The notes: generated from the sequence alone by a model not told the origin. Positions 8,682-18,716 are shown, numbered from the stretch's first letter. The stretch: DNA of 64,000 bases from Tritrichomonas musculus (GCA_039105265.1 JAPFFF010000053.1:558001-622000); one strand, 5' to 3'. Translations and numbers: made by a program.

Positions 8682-10899
8682 ATGAATAATATTATTTTTT
8701 ATATTCATTTGTATGAAAAATGCAAATATCTCATAAAACTTATTTTAATCTTACTTGTAATTAATTTTCTTTTAGAAATTTTTATTTATTTTTTACTTTG
8801 CATGAGTTTTTTTTTTGAGCAAACAATCAAAGAAAATGATGAATTATCAAGAAAGTACGCGAAAGTAAATCAAGATGGCTTATTATTTTTAATAGATCTT
8901 GAAAAACAAGAAGCAAATGAATTAAAAGATCGATCCTCTAGAAGCGATATTTTAATTCCACGTTCAGTTTATTACAAATCGCACGAATACATGATAACAA
9001 GTGTTTCCGAAAAAGCGTTTGCAAAATCGAGCCAATTAAAGTCAATTCAATTTTCATCAGATTCTGAACTTAGATTAATCGAGAAAGATGCATTTATGCT
9101 GTCATCAATCCAAAGTTTGACTATTCCATCAAGTTTATTTGAACTCAATACAAATCGGTGCAAAGCAACGATTAATTTAACAGAAATCAAAATAATGCCC
9201 AACAATCAACGATTTAAATTGCTAGATAACAAATGTATCATTGCAAAATCAACTCCAGAGAGTGAGAACTATGATATTCTAGTTTTTGCGTGTCGTGATA
9301 TTGAATCATTTATTAAGCACATCGCCCCAAGTGCATTTTATTACTGTCGAAAAAGCAAACAAATTCTAATACCAAATGATTCAGAACTGCAAACCATTGG
9401 CGACTATGCATTTCAATTTTCATCAATTGAGAGGCTTACAATTCCACCAACCGTTATTGAAATTTCAGAGGAAGCTTTTTCAAATTGTGCAATATATTCT
9501 TTTGAAATCCCTCTAATCCACAATTGAAAACAGTTGGAAAAAGTTGTTTTAGAGACTCTTTTATTGAATCGATTTTCATTCCTTCTCACGTGTCTCAAAT
9601 TAGCGAGCTTGCTTTGTTTTGCAACAGGCTTAAAACAGTAGATTTTGCAGCGGATTGTGAACTGGAAGAAATAGATAAAAATGTGTAATTACAATACCAT
9701 CAAGAGTCGTTGTTTTGAGAGATGGTTGGTGTGAACGCACCAAAAATTTGACAAGAGTTTCGGTTATGCCTAATAACAAGCGTTATTTGACATATAAAGA
9801 CAAATACATCATTGGCAAATCTTCACAAGAAAGTGAAGATTTCGATCTTCTCGTTTTCGCCCGTCGTGATATTGAGACCGCAATAAATGAAGTGATGATT
9901 ATGCGGTATGTCCATGCGCATTCAACAACTGCAGCAAACTCGTACGCGCTGAAATTCATGTTGAGTCAAAGCTAGAAATTATCGATGAAAACGCATTCAT
10001 CGTGATGCCTCCAAATCTGGCTGAGTTGAGATCAGGACGGCGCAATTCTACTCTAAATTTGATAAAAATCGAAGCAATGCCAAGTAATCATCACTTCATT
10101 TTCGTTGATAACAAAGTCGTCCTTGACAAATCCAGGAAGCAAAGTGATGACTATGACGTCCTTGTCTTTGCACGCCGTGACATTGAAGCATTCACCGTTC
10201 CGTCGTTCATAAAGAGAATCGATCGTTGCGCCTTCCAATCATGCACGAAACCCAAAAACGTTAATTTTTCAGATGATTCAAAATTAAAATCTATTGAAAA
10301 TAATGCTTTTGAATGCGTATCAATTGAAAGCATCTCAATTCCTCATCATGTTACTTATATAGGCGAGCGTGCCTTTGTAAGTACAGCTGAACTTCGCAGT
10401 GTCGATGTTCCAATCGATTCGGAACTTCAAATTATTGATCATCATGCTTTTTCTGAATCTTCATTTCAGAGAGTCTTCATTCCTCCACTTGTTGAAAGAA
10501 TCAAATATGGTTCTTTTTCTTGTGGTAAGCTTAGGAAAGTTGATATGACGCCAAATTCTAATCTGAGAGTAATTGATAATTATGCATTCATGATGATGTC
10601 ATCATATTGGAAGCACTGCTTTTTCAGGCACTTACAATTTAAAGAAATTTGAAATTACTCAAAATTCTGAACTTATGATAATTGGTGAACATGCATTTAA
10701 TTGCTCTTCATTACCAAGCATCTTTTTTCCTTCTCACCTCACTCAATTTAACAGAGATATTTTTTATAAGTGTAGAAATCTTCAAATTGTCGAGTTTTCT
10801 GATGAATTAGATTTGAAAGTTATCGATAAAGGATTATTTAATGTGTCTAAATCATTGATAATTATGATTCCTCATAATTGTAGTGCTTATTTAATTTAA
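8682..10899 (+). pseudogene. Decayed BspA-like leucine-rich repeat (LRR_5) surface-type gene
   Basis: The region encodes BspA/TpLRR repeats of about 23 residues, such as LKSIQFSSDSELRLIEKDAFMLSSI followed by LTIPSSL. It also encodes a recurring island, [ML]PNN.R[FY]...D.K.I[IV]..KS...S...D[IV]LVFA.RDIE, in three copies. The reading frame is broken. One ORF runs 8682-9527 (probable true start at the internal ATG 8802, MSFFFEQTIKEND), then coding continues in other frames at about 9515-9687, 9715-9975, 10002-10652 and 10675-10899. At least four frame changes and one internal loss near 9690 are needed. Intact relatives form one of the largest trichomonad families, often surface proteins of mucosal parasites. 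This copy looks recently dead because the repeats remain readable throughout. Confidence 0.8.
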
Positions 10900-11245
10900 T
10901 ACCAATTTATCTTAATAAGTTTTATTGCTGTTTTAGTAAAAAATCTTTTTTTCTACAAAATAGGATAAAAAAGCATTGAATTTTTTTTCAATCGTTATTT
11001 AAAAATAATATTGAAAATTATGAAATACTTCAATTTTTAATACATATTTATCTTTTAAAAAATCTATATTAATTCTTTTATAATCTATATATATATATTT
11101 GCATTTGAATTAATGATATTTATATAAAAAGATTTTTATTTATTTTATATCAATGAAAATATTATGATTTATGTGTTTTCCTCAAAAAAAAAATTAAGTA
11201 TTTATTTGGCTAAGAATTGAATGAAAGATAAATTTTAATATTAAG
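10900..11245. other. AT-rich intergenic spacer
   Basis: No gene or repeat is seen. A short (TA)n stretch lies near 11087-11099. Confidence 0.5.
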
Positions 11246-13087
11246 ATGAACTTGTTTGGATTAGGCACGAATAAAACCCTTAAGAAACTTATGGAACAGC
11301 CAAACAACAATTATTGTGTTGATTGTGGTGAGCCACTAGCAGCAAACGTTGATTGTACGCATTATACATTTGTATGTGTCGCGTGCTCAGCAATACATCG
11401 AGAAATAGGTGATAAAATTAAAAGTGTTGGTGTATCAGATTTTACCCATGAAGAAATTAGTAGACTTAAGGATAATTCTAACGATGAATTTAATCATACT
11501 TGGATGTCAGGATTCCAAAGAGGAGAGCAGCCTCTTCTTCCTGCTGCTGGCGAAGAAGCAAGAAGAGAATTTATATATGCTAAGTACCGACAGAAAAGAT
11601 GGCACAAAGATTCGCCTAGAGACATGTATCATAGTCGCCGCTCAAGGTTCCCAACAGAAGAAGAAAATTATGGAAACTCAAATCAAAACAACGCATATAA
11701 TTCTAATCAAAGCAACTCATATTCGAGGAATAGTTACAATTTTGAAGAAAATGATGATTATAACAATAACCAGTCCGGAAACTTACCCAGAGGCGATCCA
11801 TTTGCCAATAATAATTCTCAATTTCCTCAAAGAAGTCAAAATAGCAACTTTCAAAATCAGCAGCCTGTCCAATACTCTCAAAATTTCAATGGATCAAACC
11901 CCAATTTCAACAATAGCAATAACAACTACAATTTTAATAACAATAATAATAATGGCTTTAACAACAACTACAATAACAATAATTTTAATAACAATAATAA
12001 TTTTAATAACAACAATTATAGTAATAACACTAGCAATTATAGCAGTAATGCAAGCAATTACAACAATAATAACTATGGAATCAGTAGCAGTAATAGCGCT
12101 CCAAAGGCAGGATTGGCTGCATCCGCCAAGAACGCACCATTCCAAAAGCATAAATCCAACTCATCACTTCAAAAACAGCAAATTCAGCAAGTACAGCAAA
12201 CCCAGCAAATTCAACAGCCCCCAAATCAGCAATTCCAGCAGCAGAGTCAAACTGACGTCTTACTCGACTTAATGAGTGGACCAGCGCCTCAACAGCAATT
12301 TCAACCACAGCAGCAACAGTTCCAGCAATCTCAGATGCAGAATCAGCAATTCCAACAATCACAACAATTTCAGCAACAAAATCAGCAATTTCAGCAACAA
12401 AATCAGCAATTTCAGCAACAAAATCAGCAATTCCAGCAACAAAATCAGCAGTATCAACAAACACAGATGATGAATCAACAATATCAGCAACCACAACAGC
12501 AGTATCAGCAACAGCAGATGCAAAATCAACAATTCCAGCAATTTCAACCGCAATCTCAGCAGTACCAGCAGCCTCCTCTTGAGAGCCGAAGCTCATTTCC
12601 ACGCAAAAAAGGCAACAGTTCCCCGCAGCCTCAGATTCCTCAGCAGCCTCAGATTCCACCTCAGCAGCCTCCAATGCAGAGCCCAATTGATGACATCTTT
12701 GACTTCTCATCAGCTCCTCCAAGCCAGCCTCAGCTCGATATCTTCGGTACTGGCTCATCAGCTTCGATCAACGATGACGAAATCCTCAGCTTCAGCAACA
12801 CGCAGATAGCAGCGGCGCAACAACAGGAATATGAAAAGAGGCGACAGCTGAAGGAGGCGATGGGCAGCATCCAAGTCGAAAATTCTTACGCGAGAAGAGG
12901 CAGCGTTGAACAGCTCAGAAACGCAGGACTTGGCGTGCAAGACTCGCCTTCTTTCATGGCAAAACAACTTATTGCATCTGGATATTGCTCACAGCCACCA
13001 AATCAGCAACCACCAAGGATGCAATATGGCTCATACCAAGGTTACCAGCAGAATCAAAACCCAAATCAATATTATAGACCTCAATAA
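11246..13087 (+). CDS. ArfGAP-domain protein with Asn/Gln-rich tail
   Basis: A 613-residue protein. Residues 8-120 are an ArfGAP domain: the zinc finger C24-x2-C27-x16-C44-x2-C47 has exact spacing and the catalytic arginine is Arg52 (CX4R, IHREIG). The closest feel is the AGFG/Hrb or SMAP type, ending in YAKYRQKRW. It should stimulate GTP hydrolysis on Arf GTPases during vesicle budding. Residues about 150-285 are Asn-rich and 315-480 Gln-rich, prion-like, including four exact-length 21-bp units. TDVLLDLMSG resembles a clathrin-box or adaptor motif, and DIFDF/DIFG resemble DPF-like endocytic motifs, which fits a coat-associated role. Overlapping ORFs on both strands here are by-products of the CAR/AAY codon repeats. 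Confidence 0.92.
   Translation: MNLFGLGTNKTLKKLMEQPNNNYCVDCGEPLAANVDCTHYTFVCVACSAIHREIGDKIKSVGVSDFTHEEISRLKDNSNDEFNHTWMSGFQRGEQPLLPAAGEEARREFIYAKYRQKRWHKDSPRDMYHSRRSRFPTEEENYGNSNQNNAYNSNQSNSYSRNSYNFEENDDYNNNQSGNLPRGDPFANNNSQFPQRSQNSNFQNQQPVQYSQNFNGSNPNFNNSNNNYNFNNNNNNGFNNNYNNNNFNNNNNFNNNNYSNNTSNYSSNASNYNNNNYGISSSNSAPKAGLAASAKNAPFQKHKSNSSLQKQQIQQVQQTQQIQQPPNQQFQQQSQTDVLLDLMSGPAPQQQFQPQQQQFQQSQMQNQQFQQSQQFQQQNQQFQQQNQQFQQQNQQFQQQNQQYQQTQMMNQQYQQPQQQYQQQQMQNQQFQQFQPQSQQYQQPPLESRSSFPRKKGNSSPQPQIPQQPQIPPQQPPMQSPIDDIFDFSSAPPSQPQLDIFGTGSSASINDDEILSFSNTQIAAAQQQEYEKRRQLKEAMGSIQVENSYARRGSVEQLRNAGLGVQDSPSFMAKQLIASGYCSQPPNQQPPRMQYGSYQGYQQNQNPNQYYRPQ
12368..12451 (+). repeat. Four 21-bp tandem repeats (FQQQNQQ)
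   Basis: The unit TTTCAGCAACAAAATCAGCA+A is repeated at 12368, 12389, 12410 and 12431, the last with two substitutions. It encodes part of the Gln-rich tail of the ArfGAP protein and is prone to length variation. Confidence 0.9.
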
Positions 13088-13270
13088 TAGTAAAAAAATA
13101 TTTAAAATAATTTTAAATTGTGAATTTTTTGTAAATATATATTTTGTTGTTAATATTTTTGTAGTTTCTTGAATCTATACTATTGATTTTTGTTTGGATT
13201 CAGATAACTTTGGTATCAGATATATCTATAATTATCTTAAGTTCAAATAGTTATTTAATAGAAACAAAGA

Positions 13271-13342
13271 GGGTAAGTAGTGTAATGGTTAGCATTATTG
13301 ATTGTGGCTCAATAGACCCGTGTTCGATTCACGGCTTACCCA
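13271..13342 (+). tRNA. tRNA-His (anticodon GTG)
   Basis: The cloverleaf folds cleanly. The acceptor stem pairs GGGTAAG with CTTACCC. The D stem pairs GTGT/GCAT around AATGGTTA. The anticodon stem ATTGA/TCAAT holds loop TTGTGGC (anticodon GTG). The T stem pairs CCGTG/CACGG with loop TTCGATT. The discriminator is A at 13342. No intron is present. The A box (TAGTGTAATGG) and B box (GTTCGATTC) match internal Pol III promoters, and a T run follows. Confidence 0.95.
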
Positions 13343-13345
13343 GTA

Positions 13346-13352
13346 CTTTTTT
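13346..13352 (+). terminator. Pol III T-run terminator of tRNA-His
   Basis: Seven T follow four bases after the tRNA end, a standard RNA polymerase III stop. Confidence 0.75.
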
Positions 13353-14146
13353 TCTTTCTTTTTTGTTTCTAGATTAATGAGCTATTCTGAATTTTTTTTT
13401 TTGTTTTGATTAGCTTTTATTTATCACATTCTTGCTTTTAAAAATCCAGGTATCCAAAAATACTCTTCCAACTTTTCTTCAAAATTAAAAAAGATATGTT
13501 CATCAAATAGATTTATTTACTTTGACCAAAAATCATTGGATTTAGAAAATGTGCACAAATTATTTTTTATATAAAAGAGAAAATATTGGAAATACCGTAG
13601 CAAATATGGATCATTAAAAATACTTTTGAAAATTCTGTTAGATGTCTACTTCTTTTTTGTTAAAAATAACTATCACGCGGTTCCCCTAATTATACTAGGT
13701 GGAGAATGTTATTTATATCAGCTTTTTCATAGAAAAATTTTAAAAATGTGATATCACATAATTTTTTAAGATAATGCACTCTTATGTGTACTTTTTCATG
13801 TGTTTTTGTACTCTGTATTTTTGCAAAAAAATTGAATAGAATGTGTACTTCCTATTAGCGTGTACTCTCAAATTTATATCCCCAAAATTCTGATATAAAA
13901 GGATATTACAAAAAGAGTATAATACAAATATAACAACTTGATAATTAAAATGATCCTTTAAATAATTTATTAAATAAAACAATAATAACATGGGTTTTTG
14001 ATTTTTGAAGAAATGAAATATTTGATTTTTGGAATGAACATTGACAAATCGCATATATTCGATTTGATAATTTCAAATAAATATAGAAAGTGTACGATTT
14101 TTATTAAAATAAATTTCATATTCTTTTAGGTTGACATTTGATGTGA
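13353..14146. other. Intergenic spacer without recognised gene
   Basis: No supported ORF. A minus-strand frame at 13782-14054 is AT-driven and carries no recognisable domain. A perfect GTGATATCAC palindrome lies at 13748-13757. Confidence 0.45.
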
Positions 14147-14234
14147 TAATTCCCCCTAGTGCGAAAAAAAAACCTCTGGCGTGATCACAAAAGCATTCAA
14201 TTTTCCCCCTAGGGGGAATTACAAAAGCATTCAG
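14147..14234. repeat. CCCCCTAG palindrome cluster with 13-bp direct repeat
   Basis: TAATTCCCCCTAG occurs near 14148-14160 and a 16-bp perfect palindrome TTCCCCCTAGGGGGAA at 14203-14218. ACAAAAGCATTCA occurs near 14187 and again near 14221. C/G runs of five are very unusual in this AT-rich background. The cluster lies about 280 bp upstream of the phosphatase start. It could be a protein-binding site or a repeat remnant. Confidence 0.5.
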
Positions 14235-14513
14235 TCTTTATTTATATCTTTTTGATAAAAGTATATTCTTCGCCATTCATTTGACCTTTATTTTTTTTTA
14301 TTGAATTTTTTTTTCCCTTTCAATTTTGAAATTAATTTTTTTATTTATAACAACTTTTTGAAAAAAAAAAATTTATAACATATTGTTTTTGACATTTTTA
14401 AGGTAGATTTATGGCCAAATGTTGAATACTTCAGATTGAGTGGCGAAAACGATCATCCCAGAATTTCGTTTTTTTAGAACATTTAAGAATATTATTTCAA
14501 AAAATAAAACTAA

Positions 14514-16094
14514 ATGATCCATGCAGCCTATATCTTATCAGCTTATTCGAATCTTAAATTTCTTTCCTTAGACCAGCTTGTTCAGGTTGGTTCTAATATG
14601 GACGACCCAAATCCAATTCCTTCTTTTGATGAAAATTTGCTTATCAACTTATGCACAGAAGCAAATATAGTTTTTGAAAAAGAAAAAAATATTCTAGAAA
14701 TTGATGGCGATGCAATAATTGTAGGGGACATTCATGGAAGTTATCACGATCTTTTACGAATTTTATATTACATAGAGCAAAACCCATCGAAAGTAATTTT
14801 TTTAGGCGATTATGTTGATCGTGGATCCTTTTCTCTAGAATGCATTACTTTATTATTTGCATTGAAAATTAGATTTCCAAATAGGTATTTTCTACTAAGA
14901 GGAAATCATGAATTTGAAGTTTTGTGCTCGCATTATGGATTTAAAAAAGAAATTCTCAATTTTCACAATCAGAATAAAATCGACCAAAAAAACACAGACC
15001 AAACCTGCCAGCATGTTCATAAAATAAATGATTTCGATTTTGATTATGACGAAGAAGAACAGGAGGAACATGTACCAATTGAAACACTTTGTGATAATTA
15101 TTTTGCCAATCATATTAACATAAATTGTTATAAATACTCAGAAACTCTTTATAAAGCCTTTATGAAAGCTTTTTCGTACATTCCAATAGCAGCTGTTGTA
15201 AATAAAACTTCGCTTTGTATACATGGAGGGTTATCTCCATTATTGGATAAAATTGATAAAATAAACAAACTCATTCAAAGACCAATTGATGATTACGATA
15301 AAAATAATCTCCTTTGTGATATCTTATGGAGTGATCCTTCGAGCCAAAATATCAACTTTTTCGAATCAAATTCACGTGGCCGTGGCCATTATTTCAATGG
15401 CGTCATAACAATTAATTTTTTAAAAAACAACAACTTACAGAGAATCATTCGTGGCCACGAATGCGTTTATAATGGTGTCGATTTCACTTTCAACGAAAAG
15501 TGCATTACTGTTTTCTCTGCCTCTTCGTATGATCCTCATATGGATAATAAAAGTGGAATTTTAAAAATATACAAGAAAAAAGATAGAATTGAACCAGTTT
15601 CCTTTGATCCTCTTCCTCGTCTCAAAAAGTTTGATGCAGTGTATTATAAAGTTAGCTCTTTCGTTGAAGAAAAAACAACTAAACCAGTTTTTTCTCAATT
15701 TAATCTCAAATCAATCAAGAGTTGTGGATTTTTACCTGAGCCATTAAATAAAAGCGCCAGACTTAATGACTCATCATCAAATGATAAAGAAGAATCAGAT
15801 TCTGACATGAACCAAATAGTTAGTTCTATTCCAATTACAAGATCGATTCCAACATCAAGAGCGATTAGATCTAATTATTCGAACTTTAAAGGAGGATTTC
15901 TCGGGCCGACGATATCTTTCAATACTGGAGCTCAGCACAGAAAAAACCAGACTTGCTGTATATCGCCAGCAACGAAAACATCATGCCTGAACCAATTGAG
16001 GATGAAAAATCCAACTTTTGGAAGCGACGATGGGGATTCCAATTTCCAACCTAATGTTCATTTGCCAATGCTAAGTGCAAAAGCTACCATATAA
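14514..16094 (+). CDS. PPP-family Ser/Thr protein phosphatase (PP1-like) with internal insert
   Basis: A 526-residue metallophosphatase. The catalytic motifs are complete: GDIHG (71-75), GDYVDRG (98-104), RGNHE (129-133), the HGGLSP motif (237-242), LWSDP (271-275) and RGHE (313-316). Thus the two-metal centre should be functional. An acidic insert of about 50 residues (150-205) interrupts the domain after the NHE helix, and a 150-residue polar tail follows residue 370. A second possible start is Met29 (MDDPNPIP). The first ATG is preferred because related parabasalid phosphatases carry a similar N-terminal helix (memory). The substrate is unknown. With the phosphatase at 22.9-24.9 kb it forms a pair that share the PSFDE...LL N-terminal pattern. 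Confidence 0.92.
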   Translation: MIHAAYILSAYSNLKFLSLDQLVQVGSNMDDPNPIPSFDENLLINLCTEANIVFEKEKNILEIDGDAIIVGDIHGSYHDLLRILYYIEQNPSKVIFLGDYVDRGSFSLECITLLFALKIRFPNRYFLLRGNHEFEVLCSHYGFKKEILNFHNQNKIDQKNTDQTCQHVHKINDFDFDYDEEEQEEHVPIETLCDNYFANHININCYKYSETLYKAFMKAFSYIPIAAVVNKTSLCIHGGLSPLLDKIDKINKLIQRPIDDYDKNNLLCDILWSDPSSQNINFFESNSRGRGHYFNGVITINFLKNNNLQRIIRGHECVYNGVDFTFNEKCITVFSASSYDPHMDNKSGILKIYKKKDRIEPVSFDPLPRLKKFDAVYYKVSSFVEEKTTKPVFSQFNLKSIKSCGFLPEPLNKSARLNDSSSNDKEESDSDMNQIVSSIPITRSIPTSRAIRSNYSNFKGGFLGPTISFNTGAQHRKNQTCCISPATKTSCLNQLRMKNPTFGSDDGDSNFQPNVHLPMLSAKATI

Positions 16095-16228
16095 ATATTA
16101 TTATTATTATTATTATTATATTTAATATTATAAACATTTTTAAAAATATAATAACATGTAATTTTTTTTTTTTCTTCTTTAAAATCATTATAAATTTTTT
16201 TTATTACACCAGATGTTAAATTAAAATC
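16095..16228. repeat. Short convergent spacer with (ATT)n microsatellite
   Basis: An ATT trinucleotide run lies at about 16098-16120, between the 3' ends of two convergent genes. Confidence 0.7.
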
Positions 16229-18703
16229 TTAAGGAGGAGTACCACATTTACATTTTTTTCCACAACCGCAATCACAATAATCATATTGAATTCCATAATC
16301 GATAATATTGTGACCATTATGGCATTTTTCTACACAAGACTTACATATTGAGTGACGGTTATCATTTTCATTGCAAGTAACGCACTTATAAAGATGCTGA
16401 TAACATTTTGTGGTACCGAATATTTTTGAGAGGCAATTTGGTCCTAGTCCTTTTTGTCCACAATTGCACACAAAACCGTAGTTAACACCTTTTGAAGACA
16501 CATTATGACCTTTGTGGCAGTGTTTTGCGCAACCTTTGCATATATCTAAGTTGCATTTGCTGCAGTGGAGGACCTCATAAGGTATCGGTGTATTGAATCC
16601 CAGAGTGTCATGCGCGTGGCAGAGCAAGGAAGCCTTCCTGAAGCACTCCTGGGCATTAGTGTTATCATGCTTATCTTCGTAGATATTGCCAAGTTCGATT
16701 AACCCCAGAAGGGACCCTAAATCAGCTGCTTTTTTCAAAATTTCAATGGAATTATCAATTTGACCATCTTCTTTCAAAATTTGACCTTTAGCTGCCAAAG
16801 CGTCAGGTTCTTCTAACTCGACAGCCTTGTTCAAGTAATCCTCGGCTAGTTCAGCACTTGCGCTTGGATTGTCAGATAAGCTTTGCACGAGGAAGTAGAA
16901 GTAAACCATTGCTTTTGAGTGGCCTTTTTGAGAGGCGTTTTTGAAAAAGTTCAATGCGCTATTTGGGTCCCTTTTGACATTGACCCCATTGAGGAGATGG
17001 ATGCCGTAGTCAAACTGCGCAGCGGCGCATCCAATGTCTGCTGCTCCCTTCAACAAGTCCATCGCTTGCTTAACGTCTTTTTCAACTCCTCGGCCAAATT
17101 CCAATTGAATTGACCACTTGTGCATCATCTCTGGTATCCCGTTGTCCGACCCGATCTTGAAGTACTTGTTCGCTTGCCTCAGAGACGGGTTCGTGCTAAT
17201 TTCGCCGCTTTCAATGAGAGTCGAGTACTTGATCATCGCGTCCACATTTCCGCCTTTCGCAGCGCGCTCGTAAAGCAAGGCAATCCTGTTCTTCTCGTCT
17301 GGCCTAACCTGCGCCTTGTCTTTAATGCGCCCGTAGTATATCTCCGCGAGGAGGTAAGAAGCGTCCGCCTTTCCGTGTGGAATCGGGCCCTTCAGAAGGT
17401 ACTTCTCGGCATCGTCGATCTTGCCAAGCTTGATCATGCAAAGTGCGACGCCGTACTCGCCTTCAACGTAGAGTTTCTTGTCTTTGCATCGGTTGGCGAC
17501 CGTTAAAAAGTGGGATTTGGCCTCTTCGTAATCAGGGGGGCCAAAAGTGCCCGAAACTAATGAATTGGCAAGTTCAAGCTGGGTGTTAAAATTGCCACTT
17601 TTCGCTTCTTCTCGAAGTAACTCTAGCTGCGTCTTTTGAACTGGCGGTTTAGGTGATTTTTTGACCTCTGGCGGTGTCAAATTTATAAAAGGCTTGGTGG
17701 TGGCTTCTGTTATTGGTTGTGCGGATTTGTCGGGTATTATGGGTGTAGCTAGTTTTGCAGTAGGTGCTGATGAACCGAGTTGCTTGAGGGTATTTCGTAT
17801 TGGTTTAATTATATTCTTATATTCGTTATATCTTTTCATGTCGATGGAACTATTGACAAAATCACTGGATTCCAGAATGTTGCAAATTGTAGTAAAATCT
17901 GGTCGAACTGTGGGATTATTATCCCAGCATTGTTCAATAAGTTTTTTCCAATGATCAGGCGTAAAGTCTGGAATAGTTGGGCGCGCGCCAGATTTAAGGG
18001 CTGAATAAACTTGAAATGGATTCATATGTTTAAATGGCACAAGTTCGGTAATAAGTCTATATAATAGCATTCCATAAGCATAATAATCGATATATTTAGT
18101 GTGAGCGTAAACGTCTGATTGGCTATAAAATTCAGGAGAAGTATAAGCTGCCGTTGACATTGTTATTGATTGATAAGTTGATAAATTAGGATTACTTTCT
18201 TTTGAAAAATCAAAATCAGTAATATAAGGATAAATTTTGGAGTCTAAAAGTACATTTAATGGCTTAATATCTCTATGAAGAACATTATGGCTATGTAAAT
18301 ATTCAAGCGCTGCAGCAATCCCATAAGAAATTATTAATTTTTGAGTATCATCTAAATCGTTGGTTTTTTCTTTATTGACTTTATCAATAAAACGTTCTAA
18401 TGAGCCATTTTCCATCGTTTCAAGATAAATATTTCCAAGATTTTTTTCCTCGTAATAGCCTATAAAAGGAATAATTGCTGGATGATGATATTTCGCTAAT
18501 ATAAGTATTTCCCTGTCAAAATGTTTTCGGAAATCTTCAACAAGAGGATTTAAAGTTGTCTTTTTAGCGCACTTTCGTTTGGTTCCTTTTTGAATCCAAA
18601 AAGAAACAGCAGAGCCTCCTCCATCATAAATACTTTTCCTTGTTTTGTCTTTAACAAAATTAGTTTTATCAACAATCCATTTAGATAAGTCAAATTCTTC
18701 CAT
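16229..18703 (-). CDS. Protein kinase with Sel1 repeats and two UBR-box-like zinc fingers
   Basis: An 824-residue protein. Residues 10-280 are a protein kinase, probably TKL-like: glycine loop DGGGSAVSF, Lys47/48 in CAKK, Glu65, HRD (143-145) in HRDIKPLNVLL, DFD in place of DFG (163-165), SPE (189-191) and a C-terminal CW...RP motif. Residues about 350-690 hold Sel1-like (TPR-related) repeats such as AAADIGCAAAQFDYGIHLLNG. The C-terminus carries two Cys/His modules at about 697-750 and 767-815. The first reads CAKHCHKGHNVS...FVCNCG and the second CVEKCHNGHNII...YCDCG, both closely resembling the UBR box that binds N-degrons. The gene thus looks like a signalling scaffold that could recruit N-degron-bearing proteins. 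A TCATAT initiator lies about 11 bases upstream of the ATG. The Sel1 part (about 16.95-17.52 kb) is strikingly GC-rich. Confidence 0.85.
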   Translation of the reverse strand: MEEFDLSKWIVDKTNFVKDKTRKSIYDGGGSAVSFWIQKGTKRKCAKKTTLNPLVEDFRKHFDREILILAKYHHPAIIPFIGYYEEKNLGNIYLETMENGSLERFIDKVNKEKTNDLDDTQKLIISYGIAAALEYLHSHNVLHRDIKPLNVLLDSKIYPYITDFDFSKESNPNLSTYQSITMSTAAYTSPEFYSQSDVYAHTKYIDYYAYGMLLYRLITELVPFKHMNPFQVYSALKSGARPTIPDFTPDHWKKLIEQCWDNNPTVRPDFTTICNILESSDFVNSSIDMKRYNEYKNIIKPIRNTLKQLGSSAPTAKLATPIIPDKSAQPITEATTKPFINLTPPEVKKSPKPPVQKTQLELLREEAKSGNFNTQLELANSLVSGTFGPPDYEEAKSHFLTVANRCKDKKLYVEGEYGVALCMIKLGKIDDAEKYLLKGPIPHGKADASYLLAEIYYGRIKDKAQVRPDEKNRIALLYERAAKGGNVDAMIKYSTLIESGEISTNPSLRQANKYFKIGSDNGIPEMMHKWSIQLEFGRGVEKDVKQAMDLLKGAADIGCAAAQFDYGIHLLNGVNVKRDPNSALNFFKNASQKGHSKAMVYFYFLVQSLSDNPSASAELAEDYLNKAVELEEPDALAAKGQILKEDGQIDNSIEILKKAADLGSLLGLIELGNIYEDKHDNTNAQECFRKASLLCHAHDTLGFNTPIPYEVLHCSKCNLDICKGCAKHCHKGHNVSSKGVNYGFVCNCGQKGLGPNCLSKIFGTTKCYQHLYKCVTCNENDNRHSICKSCVEKCHNGHNIIDYGIQYDYCDCGCGKKCKCGTPP

Positions 18704-18710
18704 TTATCTA

Positions 18711-18716
18711 ATATGA
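18711..18716 (-). promoter_or_regulatory. Initiator (TCATAT) of the kinase-Sel1-UBR gene
   Basis: On the minus strand ATCATATTAGATAAATG gives a TCAYW initiator shortly before the start codon. Confidence 0.5.

Noticed and set aside
11409-12758. Long ORFs on both strands (11409-12272 plus, 12081-12758 minus) over the ArfGAP gene
   Set aside because: They arise from CAR/AAY codon repeats read in other frames. Translations are low-complexity and no domain is seen.
13782-14054. 90-residue minus-strand ORF
   Set aside because: No recognisable domain, AT-driven composition, no initiator.
17120-17506. 128-residue plus-strand ORF
   Set aside because: Opposite strand of the GC-rich Sel1 region; the kinase frame is clearly the coding one.
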